This document shows positions 42,333 through 50,988 of a DNA stretch of 64,000 nucleotides, one piece after another; within the stretch, counting starts at the first letter, position 1; the number at the start of each line of letters is the position of its first letter. The position numbers were made by a program, and so were the translations under genes. The stretch is taken from the NCBI RefSeq assembly GCF_001654915.1, contig NZ_LXEQ01000062.1; one strand, 5' to 3'. This stretch comes from Buttiauxella ferragutiae (GTDB lineage: Bacteria > Pseudomonadota > Gammaproteobacteria > Enterobacterales > Enterobacteriaceae). The notes beneath the pieces are model-generated. The model made no database searches, was not told the origin of the DNA, and saw only the letters and a list, made by a program, of their open reading frames with translations.

Positions 42333-44621
42333 CTAAATCGCCGGAACCACCTTAATATCCCCCATCCCAATCCCCAGCTTGCGCGGTTCATGGCCAAGAA
42401 TATTCCCTTCATTAGATAACTGCGGCTGTGGCGGAATAATTTCCAGCAAGTTACTGCGCTCAGGGTTATCAAAATGCAGCGTAGTGGTAGTCAATTCTTC
42501 ACCGAGCGTTAATGTCTGCTGCTGGCTACCGATTTTTACCGGCATCGGCTGACCAACGTTTGGACCAAACGCTTTGGCGGTGATCACCAGATCAAATTTC
42601 TCCGGTAACGGTTCGGCATATTCAATTTTCACTTCGGGAGCCAGATTGGCATTTGACCAGCGCCCCCACTCTTCCGGACGTGAAATTCCGGAATACGCTT
42701 TCACCTCAAGCGGAGCACCTGGTACGTTGAAAATAAAACTATCGGCCTGGTAACGAATGGCATTTTCATCCAGTTTTAATAGCGCAACAGTGTTTTTATA
42801 ACGCGCCTTGTCGATCTCTTGTTTTGCGAACTCCACCGCATGCTGTTCCTGCGGCTGTTCAATTAAACGCACCGACGGTTGGCCGCCCATTTGCCCCTGA
42901 GCAACACACAGGCCGGTGGAAAGTGCCAGTTTCGGCTCCCACAAACGCGCCATTTTGAAACAGCGATCGGCCCAAATGAACTTATCTTTTTCACTGAAAT
43001 CAGCCAGTTGATAGCGCAGCGGGGCAGAATATTCGCTTTCCGGTAATGGCTCGATTTTCTTATCCAGAATACGCAGCAGCAGTGGCATTTTGAAATGCGC
43101 CCCAGAATAACTAAAAGTATTTTTCTGCTGGTCTATCTCATATTGAGTAATAGTTTTCGGGAAATTCCACAGATCGATGACGTCCGGTTTCCACTCCATC
43201 ACCTTTTCTTTCACGTTAAGAAACACCGCGGCAATTGACTGCCCCGACAAACTACTGCGCCCCAGGCCAAGGTAATTATCGCCACCCAGAACATCCAGCA
43301 CCGTCGCCCCGTTATCCAGAGTGCTGCGTTTTACCGGCACCACATCTGCCTGTGGTTGATCACCACGAATAATAAAGAACAGGTTATTTCTATCGTGCTG
43401 ATTGAGATATTTGTAGGCGGTATTATTCATCGCCAGATGGTCAGAGGAAACGACGATCACGGTATTTTTAAAATACGGTGAGGCTTTTATTTTCTCTATA
43501 AGCGCAGCAATATGTTCCTGGCTACAAGCCACGGCACTGAAAGACTGGTTTTCTTTGCCTTCAAAGCTGTAGCTGCGGCGTTTGCAGGTTTTCGAAATAA
43601 AGCCGTCCGGGTGATGCGTATCGACCGTTAAAGTGAACAGTGAAAAACGTTTGTTCGCTTTCGAAAGCTCGAGATATTTTTCGAACACTTCGTCCAGCAC
43701 GGTATCGTCGTAGAAGCCCCAGTTATTGCGGTAAGCCGGATCAGCAACCATCGACTTCAGTTCTTGCGCCCCGTACATATGGTCGAAGCCATGGGATTGT
43801 AAAAAAATATCTTTCCCTGCAAAACGTAAGTCTGCGCCCTGCATAAAGTAGTTTTCGTAACCCGATGCTTTCAGGATATCGCCCAAACAGATATTTTTCG
43901 GGAAGAAACTCGACATCGAGGCTGATGAATTCCCCTCAAACGGGGCGAATAACGGTATACCACATTGTGAAGCAACCATTCCGGCGATGGTATAATCGGT
44001 GCCAGGCAATTGAACGGTATGACTAAAATCTATGCCTCCATTCTTCAGCCCGGTTAATTCCGGTGCTAACTCAGGAAAGTATTCCGGTTCTAAATAAGTG
44101 CGCTCCAGACTTTCGCCATAAATATAAACGAGATTAAGTTTTGGGTTATTAATTGTACCTTGCGGGACTTTGTAATAAACATCGAAATCAGAATCACCTG
44201 AGCGAGTTTGTGATTTAACCAGCTCTGTCACCTGGCGAAACGCGGGTGATGCATCGACCGAGGCCATCGCCAACACGATTGCTAACAGGCTATAACCCAA
44301 ATGATGGGGATACCCTTTGCGGCGACGCAGAATCCAGGTCAAACCACCGAACACCGCGACCAGTGCAACAAATACCCCAACACCGGGAAGAATATATTTG
44401 CCAATCCCGGCTCCCGTCATGCTGCTCGTCAGGGTATACAGCACAGCATCATTAATACCTTCGCCGGTGAAGTAGTTACTGGCGACAAACGTCACGTTCA
44501 GGACAATATACAAACCCAAAATAAGCAGGATGACGCTAAACCACCAGAGATTACGTCCGGCTTTAAAGGCGTACACGGCAATGGCTGTGACAAACAATAC
44601 AAGTGAAAGCAATTCCGACAA
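42333..44621 (-). CDS. opgB: Phosphoglycerol transferase I OpgB (MdoB)
   Basis: Transfers phosphoglycerol from phosphatidylglycerol to osmoregulated periplasmic glucans. 762 residues (E. coli 763). Three or four N-terminal membrane helices, then a periplasmic alkaline-phosphatase-like catalytic domain: LNLVYIYGESLERTYLEPEY carries the metal-binding, nucleophilic region, LPGTDYTIAGMVASQCGIPL follows, with VDTHHPDGFISKTC and VVSSDHLAMNN as further metal ligands. The C-terminus FDNPERSNLLEI through EGNILGHEPRKLGIGMGDIK is conserved. Convergent with gdhA. Confidence 0.96.
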   Translation of the reverse strand: MSELLSLVLFVTAIAVYAFKAGRNLWWFSVILLILGLYIVLNVTFVASNYFTGEGINDAVLYTLTSSMTGAGIGKYILPGVGVFVALVAVFGGLTWILRRRKGYPHHLGYSLLAIVLAMASVDASPAFRQVTELVKSQTRSGDSDFDVYYKVPQGTINNPKLNLVYIYGESLERTYLEPEYFPELAPELTGLKNGGIDFSHTVQLPGTDYTIAGMVASQCGIPLFAPFEGNSSASMSSFFPKNICLGDILKASGYENYFMQGADLRFAGKDIFLQSHGFDHMYGAQELKSMVADPAYRNNWGFYDDTVLDEVFEKYLELSKANKRFSLFTLTVDTHHPDGFISKTCKRRSYSFEGKENQSFSAVACSQEHIAALIEKIKASPYFKNTVIVVSSDHLAMNNTAYKYLNQHDRNNLFFIIRGDQPQADVVPVKRSTLDNGATVLDVLGGDNYLGLGRSSLSGQSIAAVFLNVKEKVMEWKPDVIDLWNFPKTITQYEIDQQKNTFSYSGAHFKMPLLLRILDKKIEPLPESEYSAPLRYQLADFSEKDKFIWADRCFKMARLWEPKLALSTGLCVAQGQMGGQPSVRLIEQPQEQHAVEFAKQEIDKARYKNTVALLKLDENAIRYQADSFIFNVPGAPLEVKAYSGISRPEEWGRWSNANLAPEVKIEYAEPLPEKFDLVITAKAFGPNVGQPMPVKIGSQQQTLTLGEELTTTTLHFDNPERSNLLEIIPPQPQLSNEGNILGHEPRKLGIGMGDIKVVPAI

Positions 44622-45059
44622 CGCCTAACCCTCGAGATGAATGTGCGCACTGGCGCAAAAGGTACTCATAGCTGGTGCTGGCTAAATCTAGCCGTGTTGT
44701 CACACTCCTGCAATTTCTCTGACATGAAAGTGTGCTGCTTTCGGAATTGTACGCATTATGGACAACCATGATGGGCATGATTCATAGATGGTGGCTATCA
44801 GAACCATCGTTAATATAACGATTGAGTGGATTGACCCATCTGGCGCAACAGTGATTTAATCCCGCCGCTGTTATGATTTTTTAAAGTGGAATTGTAACGC
44901 GCAACAAGCAACAAACTAAGACCACCCGGCAACGGGTGGTTTTTTTTGCCTGTGATTTAAGTTGTTAGGTAAAACTTATCAATTCGATACAGCCTACCCA
45001 TTAGAGCCTGGCACGAATATTCGGTACCTTTCTCCCATCGCAAAACGGAGAAAATACAG
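44622..45059. other. 438-base intergenic region opgB-ahpC
   Basis: No protein-coding gene seen. It holds the divergent upstream regions of opgB and ahpC, a 17-bp palindrome (ATCGTTA-ATA-TAACGAT, 44806-44822), an isolated plus-strand terminator (44921-44948), and an A+T-rich stretch from about 44,950 that probably contains the OxyR-dependent ahpC promoter (TTAGGTAAAACTTATCAATT at 44974 onward is a loose OxyR-like candidate). Confidence 0.6.
44921..44948 (+). terminator. Orphan rho-independent terminator upstream of ahpC
   Basis: ACCACCCG-GCAA-CGGGTGGT followed by eight T residues: an 8-bp stem with a GNRA tetraloop. There is no plus-strand gene upstream; opgB is on the other strand. It may end a small RNA starting in 44,640-44,900. 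Confidence 0.85.
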
Positions 45060-45623
45060 ATGTCTTTAATTAATACAAAAATCAAACCATTCAAAAACAG
45101 CGCTTTTAAAAACGGTGAATTTATTGAAGTTACCGAGCAAGACGTAGAAGGCCGCTGGAGCGTTTTCTTCTTCTATCCTGCTGACTTCACTTTTGTATGC
45201 CCGACTGAACTGGGCGATGTGGCTGACCATTACGACGAGTTCCAGAAACTGGGCGTAGATATTTATTCTGTTTCTACCGATACCCATTTCACCCACAAAG
45301 CGTGGCACAGCAGTTCTGAAACCATCGCAAAAATCAAATACGCGATGATTGGTGACCCAACTGGCGCACTGACCCGTAACTTCGAAAACATGCGCGAAGA
45401 TCAGGGCCTTGCTGACCGCGGTACCTTTATTGTTGACCCACAGGGCATCATTCAGGCTATCGAAGTAACTGCTGAAGGCATTGGCCGTGACGCGTCTGAC
45501 CTGCTGCGTAAAGTGAAAGCTGCTCAATATGTCGCTTCTCACCCAGGTGAAGTTTGCCCGGCTAAATGGAGAGAAGGCGAAGCTACGCTGGCTCCATCAT
45601 TAGACCTGGTCGGCAAAATCTAA
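45060..45623 (+). CDS. ahpC: Alkyl hydroperoxide reductase peroxiredoxin AhpC
   Basis: Typical 2-Cys peroxiredoxin, 187 residues as in E. coli, which reduces H2O2 and organic peroxides. Peroxidatic Cys47 lies in DFTFVCPTELGD; the resolving cysteine is in GEVCPAKWREG near residue 166. MSLINTKIKPFKNSAFKNGE and the ending SLDLVGKI are near identical to E. coli. CGGAGAA precedes the ATG. Cotranscribed with ahpF after an 87-base gap containing a hairpin. Confidence 0.98.
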   Translation: MSLINTKIKPFKNSAFKNGEFIEVTEQDVEGRWSVFFFYPADFTFVCPTELGDVADHYDEFQKLGVDIYSVSTDTHFTHKAWHSSSETIAKIKYAMIGDPTGALTRNFENMREDQGLADRGTFIVDPQGIIQAIEVTAEGIGRDASDLLRKVKAAQYVASHPGEVCPAKWREGEATLAPSLDLVGKI

Positions 45624-45641
45624 TCACTTTTCTTTTCGCAG

Positions 45642-45670
45642 GGCGGGTGAGCCGTAGCGCGACACCCGCC
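45642..45670. repeat. REP-like hairpin between ahpC and ahpF
   Basis: GGCGGGTG (45642-45649) pairs with CACCCGCC (45663-45670) around AGCCGTAGCGCGA. No T-run follows, so it is not a classical terminator. Placed in the ahpCF transcript, it may stabilise ahpC mRNA and give the high AhpC:AhpF ratio. Confidence 0.6.
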
Positions 45671-45710
45671 ACTTTGCCACTTTAGGCTTTGCCACCAGGG
45701 AGATTTACCC

Positions 45711-47279
45711 ATGCTCGACAACAACATGAAAACCCAACTCAAAGCTTACCTTGAGAGATTAACCAAACCTGTTGAGTTGATTGCCACGCTGGACGACGGC
45801 GCAAAATCAACCGAGATAAAGGAACTGCTGGCAGAGATTGCTGAGTTATCTGACAAAGTTACTTTCACGATTAATAACGATTTACCGGTACGCAAACCGT
45901 CGTTTCTGATTACCAATCCAGGTTCCGATAAAGGCCCGCGCTTTGCAGGTTCTCCACTCGGCCACGAATTTACTTCTCTGGTTTTAGCTTTGCTACAAAC
46001 CGGGGGACATCCGTCGAAAGAGTCACAAGATTTGCTTGAGCAAATCCGCGAAATTGACGGCGATTTCCATTTTGAAACTTTTTATTCGCTCTCCTGCCAC
46101 AACTGCCCGGACGTGGTGCAGGCGCTGAACCTGATGAGCGTGTTAAACCCGCGCATCAGCCATATCGCCATTGACGGCGGCGTATTCCAGAATGAAATTC
46201 AGGAGCGCAACGTGATGGGTGTGCCTGCGGTGTTCCTGAACGGCAAAGAGTTCGGTCAAGGCCGGATGACGCTCGCGGAAATTGTCAGCAAAATTGATAC
46301 TGGTGCCGAAAAGCGCGCAGCCGAAGCCCTGAACAAACGGGAAGCTTACGATGTATTAATTGTCGGTAGCGGTCCGGCGGGCGCTGCGGCTGCGGTTTAC
46401 TCGGCACGTAAAGGCATTCGCACCGGCCTGATGGGCGAACGTTTTGGCGGCCAGGTATTAGATACCGTTGATATCGAAAACTACATTTCGGTACCGAAAA
46501 CTGAAGGGCAGAAACTGGCTGGCGCACTGAAAGCCCACGTTGATGATTACGATGTGGATGTTATCGACACGCAAAGTGCCAGCAAATTAATACCGGCTAA
46601 AACCGCAGGCGGTTTGCACCAGATTCAAACGGCTTCCGGCGCAACACTTAGCGCTCGCAGCATTATCATTGCGACGGGAGCGAAGTGGCGCAATATGAAC
46701 GTGCCAGGCGAAGAACAGTATCGCACCAAAGGCGTGACTTACTGCCCACACTGCGACGGCCCACTGTTTAAAGGCAAACGCGTGGCGGTGATCGGCGGTG
46801 GTAACTCTGGTGTTGAAGCAGCAATTGATCTGGCGGGTATCGTCGAACACGTTACGCTGCTTGAGTTCGCCCCAGAAATGAAAGCCGACCAGGTGTTGCA
46901 GAATAAAGTCCGCAGCCTGAAAAACGTCGACATTATTTTGAATGCGCAAACGCTGGAAGTGAAAGGCGATGGCAGCAAAGTCACTGGTTTACAGTACAAA
47001 GATCGCCTGACCGAAAATGTACATGAGATTGAACTGGCGGGGATTTTCGTGCAAATAGGTCTGTTGCCAAACACCAACTGGCTGGAAGGCAGCGTAGAGC
47101 GCAACCGCATGGGTGAAATCATCATTGATGCGAAATGTGAAACCACTGTGAAGGGTGTTTTTGCTGCTGGCGACTGCACTACCGTGCCCTATAAACAAAT
47201 TATTATCGCCACTGGCGAAGGTGCGAAAGCTTCACTGAGCGCATTTGATTACCTGATTCGTACCCCAAATAACTCATAA
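45711..47279 (+). CDS. ahpF: Alkyl hydroperoxide reductase flavoprotein AhpF
   Basis: NADH-dependent disulfide reductase that recycles AhpC. 522 residues. The N-terminal tandem thioredoxin-like domain carries the CHNC pair in YSLSCHNCPDVVQALN (near 129-132). The FAD fold begins DVLIVGSGPAGAAAAVYSAR, the thioredoxin-reductase-type active site is YCPHCDGPLFKGK (near 345-348), and the NADH fold is VAVIGGGNSGVEAAIDLAGI. Closed by a strong terminator facing the IprA-like gene. Confidence 0.97.
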   Translation: MLDNNMKTQLKAYLERLTKPVELIATLDDGAKSTEIKELLAEIAELSDKVTFTINNDLPVRKPSFLITNPGSDKGPRFAGSPLGHEFTSLVLALLQTGGHPSKESQDLLEQIREIDGDFHFETFYSLSCHNCPDVVQALNLMSVLNPRISHIAIDGGVFQNEIQERNVMGVPAVFLNGKEFGQGRMTLAEIVSKIDTGAEKRAAEALNKREAYDVLIVGSGPAGAAAAVYSARKGIRTGLMGERFGGQVLDTVDIENYISVPKTEGQKLAGALKAHVDDYDVDVIDTQSASKLIPAKTAGGLHQIQTASGATLSARSIIIATGAKWRNMNVPGEEQYRTKGVTYCPHCDGPLFKGKRVAVIGGGNSGVEAAIDLAGIVEHVTLLEFAPEMKADQVLQNKVRSLKNVDIILNAQTLEVKGDGSKVTGLQYKDRLTENVHEIELAGIFVQIGLLPNTNWLEGSVERNRMGEIIIDAKCETTVKGVFAAGDCTTVPYKQIIIATGEGAKASLSAFDYLIRTPNNS

Positions 47280-47307
47280 GACAATAAGTCACCTGCAAAA
47301 ACCAAAA

Positions 47308-47338
47308 AGCTCTGGCCTTACAGCCAGAGCTTTTTTTA
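47308..47338. terminator. Bidirectional terminator between ahpF and the IprA-like gene
   Basis: AGCTCTGGC (47308-47316) pairs with GCCAGAGCT (47323-47331), with T7 on the plus side and an A-run (AAAAA) giving U's on the minus side. It serves both convergent genes. Confidence 0.9.
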
Positions 47339-48034
47339 ATATTCTTTCGGCAAATGGTTCACTGCCACCAGCCTGCCGCGTTTAATCTCAATGTAATCTC
47401 CGCGCCGTAGCTCTCCGAGTATTGCCATAATCGTGCTGCGCGCGAGCTGCGTACGTTGCTGAATATAATCCGCTACATTCATATCACGGCGAAAGTCTTC
47501 GGGTTGTGCCTGTAATTCAAGCAATTTAGTGCGGATCATCACGTAAGCCGGGACGCCAACCAGGTGCTCTTCACGTGAGGTAAATATCTGCAAATACCAC
47601 GCAAAAATATTAGCGACAGATTCCCAAAGTTGCTTTTGGGTAATTATTTCAAAGGCTTTTTCCGCTGGAACAACCCAACAGTCGCAGGGTTCTTCTATTC
47701 TTAAAGACCAGCCACCGCGAGGACGAATACACTCAGCGATACCGTAGATTAATTCGCCTCTTGCCGACGAAATCACTAAACCATCACTGGAACGCAAAAA
47801 CGTATATTCCCCGCCCTCGAAGAGATAAAGATGTTTTCCTTCTTCCCCAATGGCATTAATGATGTCCTCAGCAAGGAAAGACTGCTTTATCCCAGAGCCA
47901 GAAAGCGCTTTTCTCAAAGCAACGATATCAGTGACCGGTCTGATCAAGTAAAGAGGTGGATTCAGTGATTCACCGTCTTTTTTATTTGTGCTACCCATGA
48001 ATTGGCCTATTTTCATTCTTGTCACCAATATCAT
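47336..48034 (-). CDS. IprA/YaiV-like Crp-type winged-helix regulator
   Basis: About 232 residues: a cyclic-nucleotide-binding-like N-terminal barrel (KHLYLFEGGEYTFLRSSDGL) and a C-terminal winged helix (VADYIQQRTQLARSTIMAIL, GELRRGDYIEIKRGRLVAVN). The ending HLPKEY closely resembles E. coli YaiV (RLPSEY). IprA in Salmonella affects hydrogen-peroxide resistance, which suits its place facing ahpCF. The start is uncertain: ATG 48034 has no clear ribosome-binding site; ATG 48016 (after GGTGACAAGA) and ATG 47998 are alternatives. The cysS terminator lies just upstream. Confidence 0.82.
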   Translation of the reverse strand: MILVTRMKIGQFMGSTNKKDGESLNPPLYLIRPVTDIVALRKALSGSGIKQSFLAEDIINAIGEEGKHLYLFEGGEYTFLRSSDGLVISSARGELIYGIAECIRPRGGWSLRIEEPCDCWVVPAEKAFEIITQKQLWESVANIFAWYLQIFTSREEHLVGVPAYVMIRTKLLELQAQPEDFRRDMNVADYIQQRTQLARSTIMAILGELRRGDYIEIKRGRLVAVNHLPKEY

Positions 48035-48043
48035 AGCTGATAA

Positions 48044-48064
48044 AAAAGCGGCCTAAGCCGCTTT
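48044..48064 (-). terminator. Rho-independent terminator of cysS
   Basis: AAAGCGGC (48045-48052) with GCCGCTTT (48057-48064), loop CTAA; on the reverse strand the stem is followed by a U-tract (TTTTTTATC). 25 bases past the cysS stop. Confidence 0.87.
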
Positions 48065-48088
48065 ATGTTTTATCTAACTGAATAAATG

Positions 48089-49477
48089 TTACTTTCGGCG
48101 CCAGGTCGTCCCTTGCGGGCCATCTTCCAGCACGATCCCCATCTCATTAAGACGGTCACGAGCCTGATCCGCCAGCGCCCAGTCTTTCGATTGACGGGCA
48201 TCGTTACGTTGTTTGATCAACGCTTCGATTTCAGCCACTTCACCATCGTCAGCCTGCACACTGCTTTGCAGGAAAGCTTCAGGTTCTTGCTCAAGCAAAC
48301 CCAGCACACCAGAAAGCTTGCGTAACGCCGCAGCCAGGCCATTTGCTGCCGCCAAATCTTCGGTTTTCAGGCGGTTCACTTCACGAGCCATATCAAACAG
48401 TACAGAGTACGCTTCCGGGGTATTGAAATCGTCATCCATCGCTTCACGGAAGCGCGCTTCAAATGCTTCGCCACCCGCAGGTTGAACGCTCGAATCCGTG
48501 CCACGCAGAGCGGTATATAAACGCTCAAGCGAAGTCCGTGCCTGTTTCAGGTTTTCTTCGCTGTAGTTCAGCTGGCTGCGATAGTGGCCGGACATCAGGA
48601 AGTAGCGAATGGTTTCGGCATCGTAATATTTCAGCACGTCACGCACAGTGAAGAAGTTGCCCAGCGATTTGGACATTTTTTCACGGTCAACCATCACCAT
48701 CCCGGAGTGCATCCAGGTGTTAACGTACTCGCCGCCGTGTGCACAAGTTGACTGCGCGATTTCGTTTTCGTGGTGCGGGAACATTAAGTCTGAACCGCCG
48801 CCATGAATATCAAAATGGTTGCCGAGCTGTTTGCAGTTCATCGCCGAACATTCGATGTGCCAGCCAGGACGGCCTTCGCCCCACGGAGATGACCAGCTCG
48901 GCTCGCCCGGTTTGGACATTTTCCACAGCACAAAATCCATCGGATTACGTTTAACGTTCGCTTCTACTTCAACACGAGCGCCAGCTTGCAGTTGATCCAG
49001 ATCCTGACGCGAAAGCTTGCCGTAATCCGCGTCGGTTTCCACGGAGAACATCACATCGCCATTGCTGGCAACATAGGCGTGATTACGCGCAATAAGCTGT
49101 TCAACAATTTCGATGATGTCTGGGATGTGTTTGGTGGCGCGCGGCTCGCTGTCCGGGCGCAAAATATTCAGCGCGTCGAAATCGGTGTGCATTTCAGCCA
49201 CCATACGGTCAACCAGCGCGACAAAATCTTCGCCATTTTCATTGGCGCGTTTAATAATTTTATCGTCGATATCGGTAATGTTGCGCACATACTTAAGCTT
49301 ATAGCCGAGAAAACGCAGGTAACGTGCAACCACGTCGAAAGCGACAAAAGTGCGGCCATGTCCGATATGACACAAATCGTAAACGGTGATACCACACACG
49401 TACATGCCTACTTCTTGGGCATGAATAGGTTTGAATTCCTCTTTTTGGCGACTCATTGTATTAAAGATTTTTAACAT
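48089..49477 (-). CDS. cysS: Cysteinyl-tRNA synthetase CysS
   Basis: Class I aminoacyl-tRNA synthetase, 462 residues (E. coli 461). Zinc ligand Cys28 in MYVCGITVYD, the HIGH motif at 37-40 (CHIGHGRTF), further zinc residues around HIECSAMNCKQLG and HHENEIAQS, and KMSKS in DREKMSKSLGNFF. Ends EDGPQGTTWRRK. It is divergent from ppiB, the standard enterobacterial arrangement. Confidence 0.98.
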   Translation of the reverse strand: MLKIFNTMSRQKEEFKPIHAQEVGMYVCGITVYDLCHIGHGRTFVAFDVVARYLRFLGYKLKYVRNITDIDDKIIKRANENGEDFVALVDRMVAEMHTDFDALNILRPDSEPRATKHIPDIIEIVEQLIARNHAYVASNGDVMFSVETDADYGKLSRQDLDQLQAGARVEVEANVKRNPMDFVLWKMSKPGEPSWSSPWGEGRPGWHIECSAMNCKQLGNHFDIHGGGSDLMFPHHENEIAQSTCAHGGEYVNTWMHSGMVMVDREKMSKSLGNFFTVRDVLKYYDAETIRYFLMSGHYRSQLNYSEENLKQARTSLERLYTALRGTDSSVQPAGGEAFEARFREAMDDDFNTPEAYSVLFDMAREVNRLKTEDLAAANGLAAALRKLSGVLGLLEQEPEAFLQSSVQADDGEVAEIEALIKQRNDARQSKDWALADQARDRLNEMGIVLEDGPQGTTWRRK

Positions 49478-49653
49478 CAGGGGATTCCATATCAGCGTGT
49501 GTAATCGAAATTAGGTTATATGTTACCTCAAAATTCCACACGGAAGCAGCACGCTTTGCAAGGTGATGATCATCAGCAGTTATGCTATAACAACCACCTT
49601 GTGTCGCGGCACCGTCTGCCCGAACACTGTCTGACTAATATAGGATACACAGC

Positions 49654-50148
49654 ATGGTTACTTTTCAAACTAATCACGGCGATATCGTCATCAAAACTTT
49701 TGATGATAAAGCGCCGGAAACTGTTAAAAACTTCCTCGATTACTGCCGCGAAGGTTTCTACAACAACACCATTTTCCACCGTGTGATCAATGGCTTTATG
49801 ATCCAGGGCGGCGGTTTTGAACCGGGTATGAAGCAGAAAGAAACCAAAGACACCATCCAGAACGAAGCGAATAACGGCCTGAAAAACACCAAAGGTACGC
49901 TGGCAATGGCGCGTACTCAGGCACCACATTCTGCAAGCTCTCAGTTCTTCATTAACGTGGCTGACAACGATTTCCTGAACTTCAGCAGCGAAAGCATGCA
50001 AGGTTGGGGATACTGCGTATTTGCCGAAGTTGTAGAAGGCATGGACGTTGTTGAAAAAATCAAAGGCGTGTCCACTGGCCGCAGCGGTATGCACCAGGAC
50101 GTTCCTAAAGAAGACGTGGTTATCACTAGCGTAACCGTAAGCGAATAA
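49654..50148 (+). CDS. ppiB: Cytoplasmic peptidyl-prolyl isomerase B (cyclophilin) PpiB
   Basis: 164-residue cyclophilin. The catalytic arginine is in IFHRVINGFMIQGGGFEPGM; MARTQAPHSASSQFFINVAD and GWGYCVFAEVVEGMDVVEKI complete the core. No signal peptide, consistent with the cytoplasmic form. Cotranscribed with lpxH, nine bases downstream; a TATAAC/TATAGG-rich region before the ATG probably holds its promoter. Confidence 0.97.
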   Translation: MVTFQTNHGDIVIKTFDDKAPETVKNFLDYCREGFYNNTIFHRVINGFMIQGGGFEPGMKQKETKDTIQNEANNGLKNTKGTLAMARTQAPHSASSQFFINVADNDFLNFSSESMQGWGYCVFAEVVEGMDVVEKIKGVSTGRSGMHQDVPKEDVVITSVTVSE

Positions 50149-50156
50149 CTCGCCCG

Positions 50157-50882
50157 ATGGCGATGACGCTTTTTATCGCAGATTTACATCTGTGTTCAGA
50201 AGAACCGGCGATCACCGCCGGTTTTCTGCGTTTTCTGGCGGGTCAAGCACGGGAAGCAGACGCGCTTTATATCCTTGGCGATCTGTTTGAAGCCTGGATT
50301 GGTGACGACGACCCCGAACCGCTGCACCGCCAAATTGCAGTAGCGATCAAAGAGCTGGTTGATTCCGGCGTACCCTGCTTCTTTATTCATGGCAACCGCG
50401 ATTTCTTAGTCGGTAAACGTTTTGCCCGTTTGAGCGGCATGACATTACTGCCAGAAGAACAAGTCCTCAACTTATACGACCGCAAAATGCTGGCGCTGCA
50501 CGGCGACACGTTATGCACTGACGACCACGGTTATCAGGCGTTCCGCAAAAAAGTCCACCAGCCCTGGCTGCAATGGTTATTCCTCGCCCTACCGCTGTTT
50601 ATTCGCAAGCGCGTCGCCGCCAAAATGCGTGCCGGCAGCAAAGCCTCAAATAGCAGCAAATCCATGGCGATTATGGATGTGAATCCGCACGCGGTGATCG
50701 ACGCCCTCAGCCGCCATCAGGTTCAGTGGATGATTCATGGTCATACCCATCGCCCGGAAATTCACGCTCTTTCTGCAAACGGAAAACCCGCGTTTCGCTG
50801 CGTGCTTGGCGCATGGCATACGCAAGGGTCAATGATTAAAGTGACCGCCCAGGACGTCGAGTTAATTCCCTTCGAGTTTTAA
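50157..50882 (+). CDS. lpxH: UDP-2,3-diacylglucosamine diphosphatase LpxH
   Basis: Essential lipid A pathway enzyme producing lipid X at the inner-membrane face. 241 residues. Metallophosphoesterase motifs in order: FIADLHLCSEEP, YILGDLFEAWIGDDDP, IHGNRDFLVGKRF, LHGDTLCTDD and IHGHTHRPEIH. ATG 50157 gives MAMTLFIADLHL; an ATG two codons later is also possible. In E. coli purEK follows; here an unrelated membrane protein does. Confidence 0.97.
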   Translation: MAMTLFIADLHLCSEEPAITAGFLRFLAGQAREADALYILGDLFEAWIGDDDPEPLHRQIAVAIKELVDSGVPCFFIHGNRDFLVGKRFARLSGMTLLPEEQVLNLYDRKMLALHGDTLCTDDHGYQAFRKKVHQPWLQWLFLALPLFIRKRVAAKMRAGSKASNSSKSMAIMDVNPHAVIDALSRHQVQWMIHGHTHRPEIHALSANGKPAFRCVLGAWHTQGSMIKVTAQDVELIPFEF

Positions 50883-50988
50883 TTCATAACCCAGAAAAAT
50901 ATAAACTGCGAATATATAGGCAGCATAATTAACATTGCATTTATATATCAGGGGTAGACAATCTTTTTTTCATCTAAAAGGATTACCC

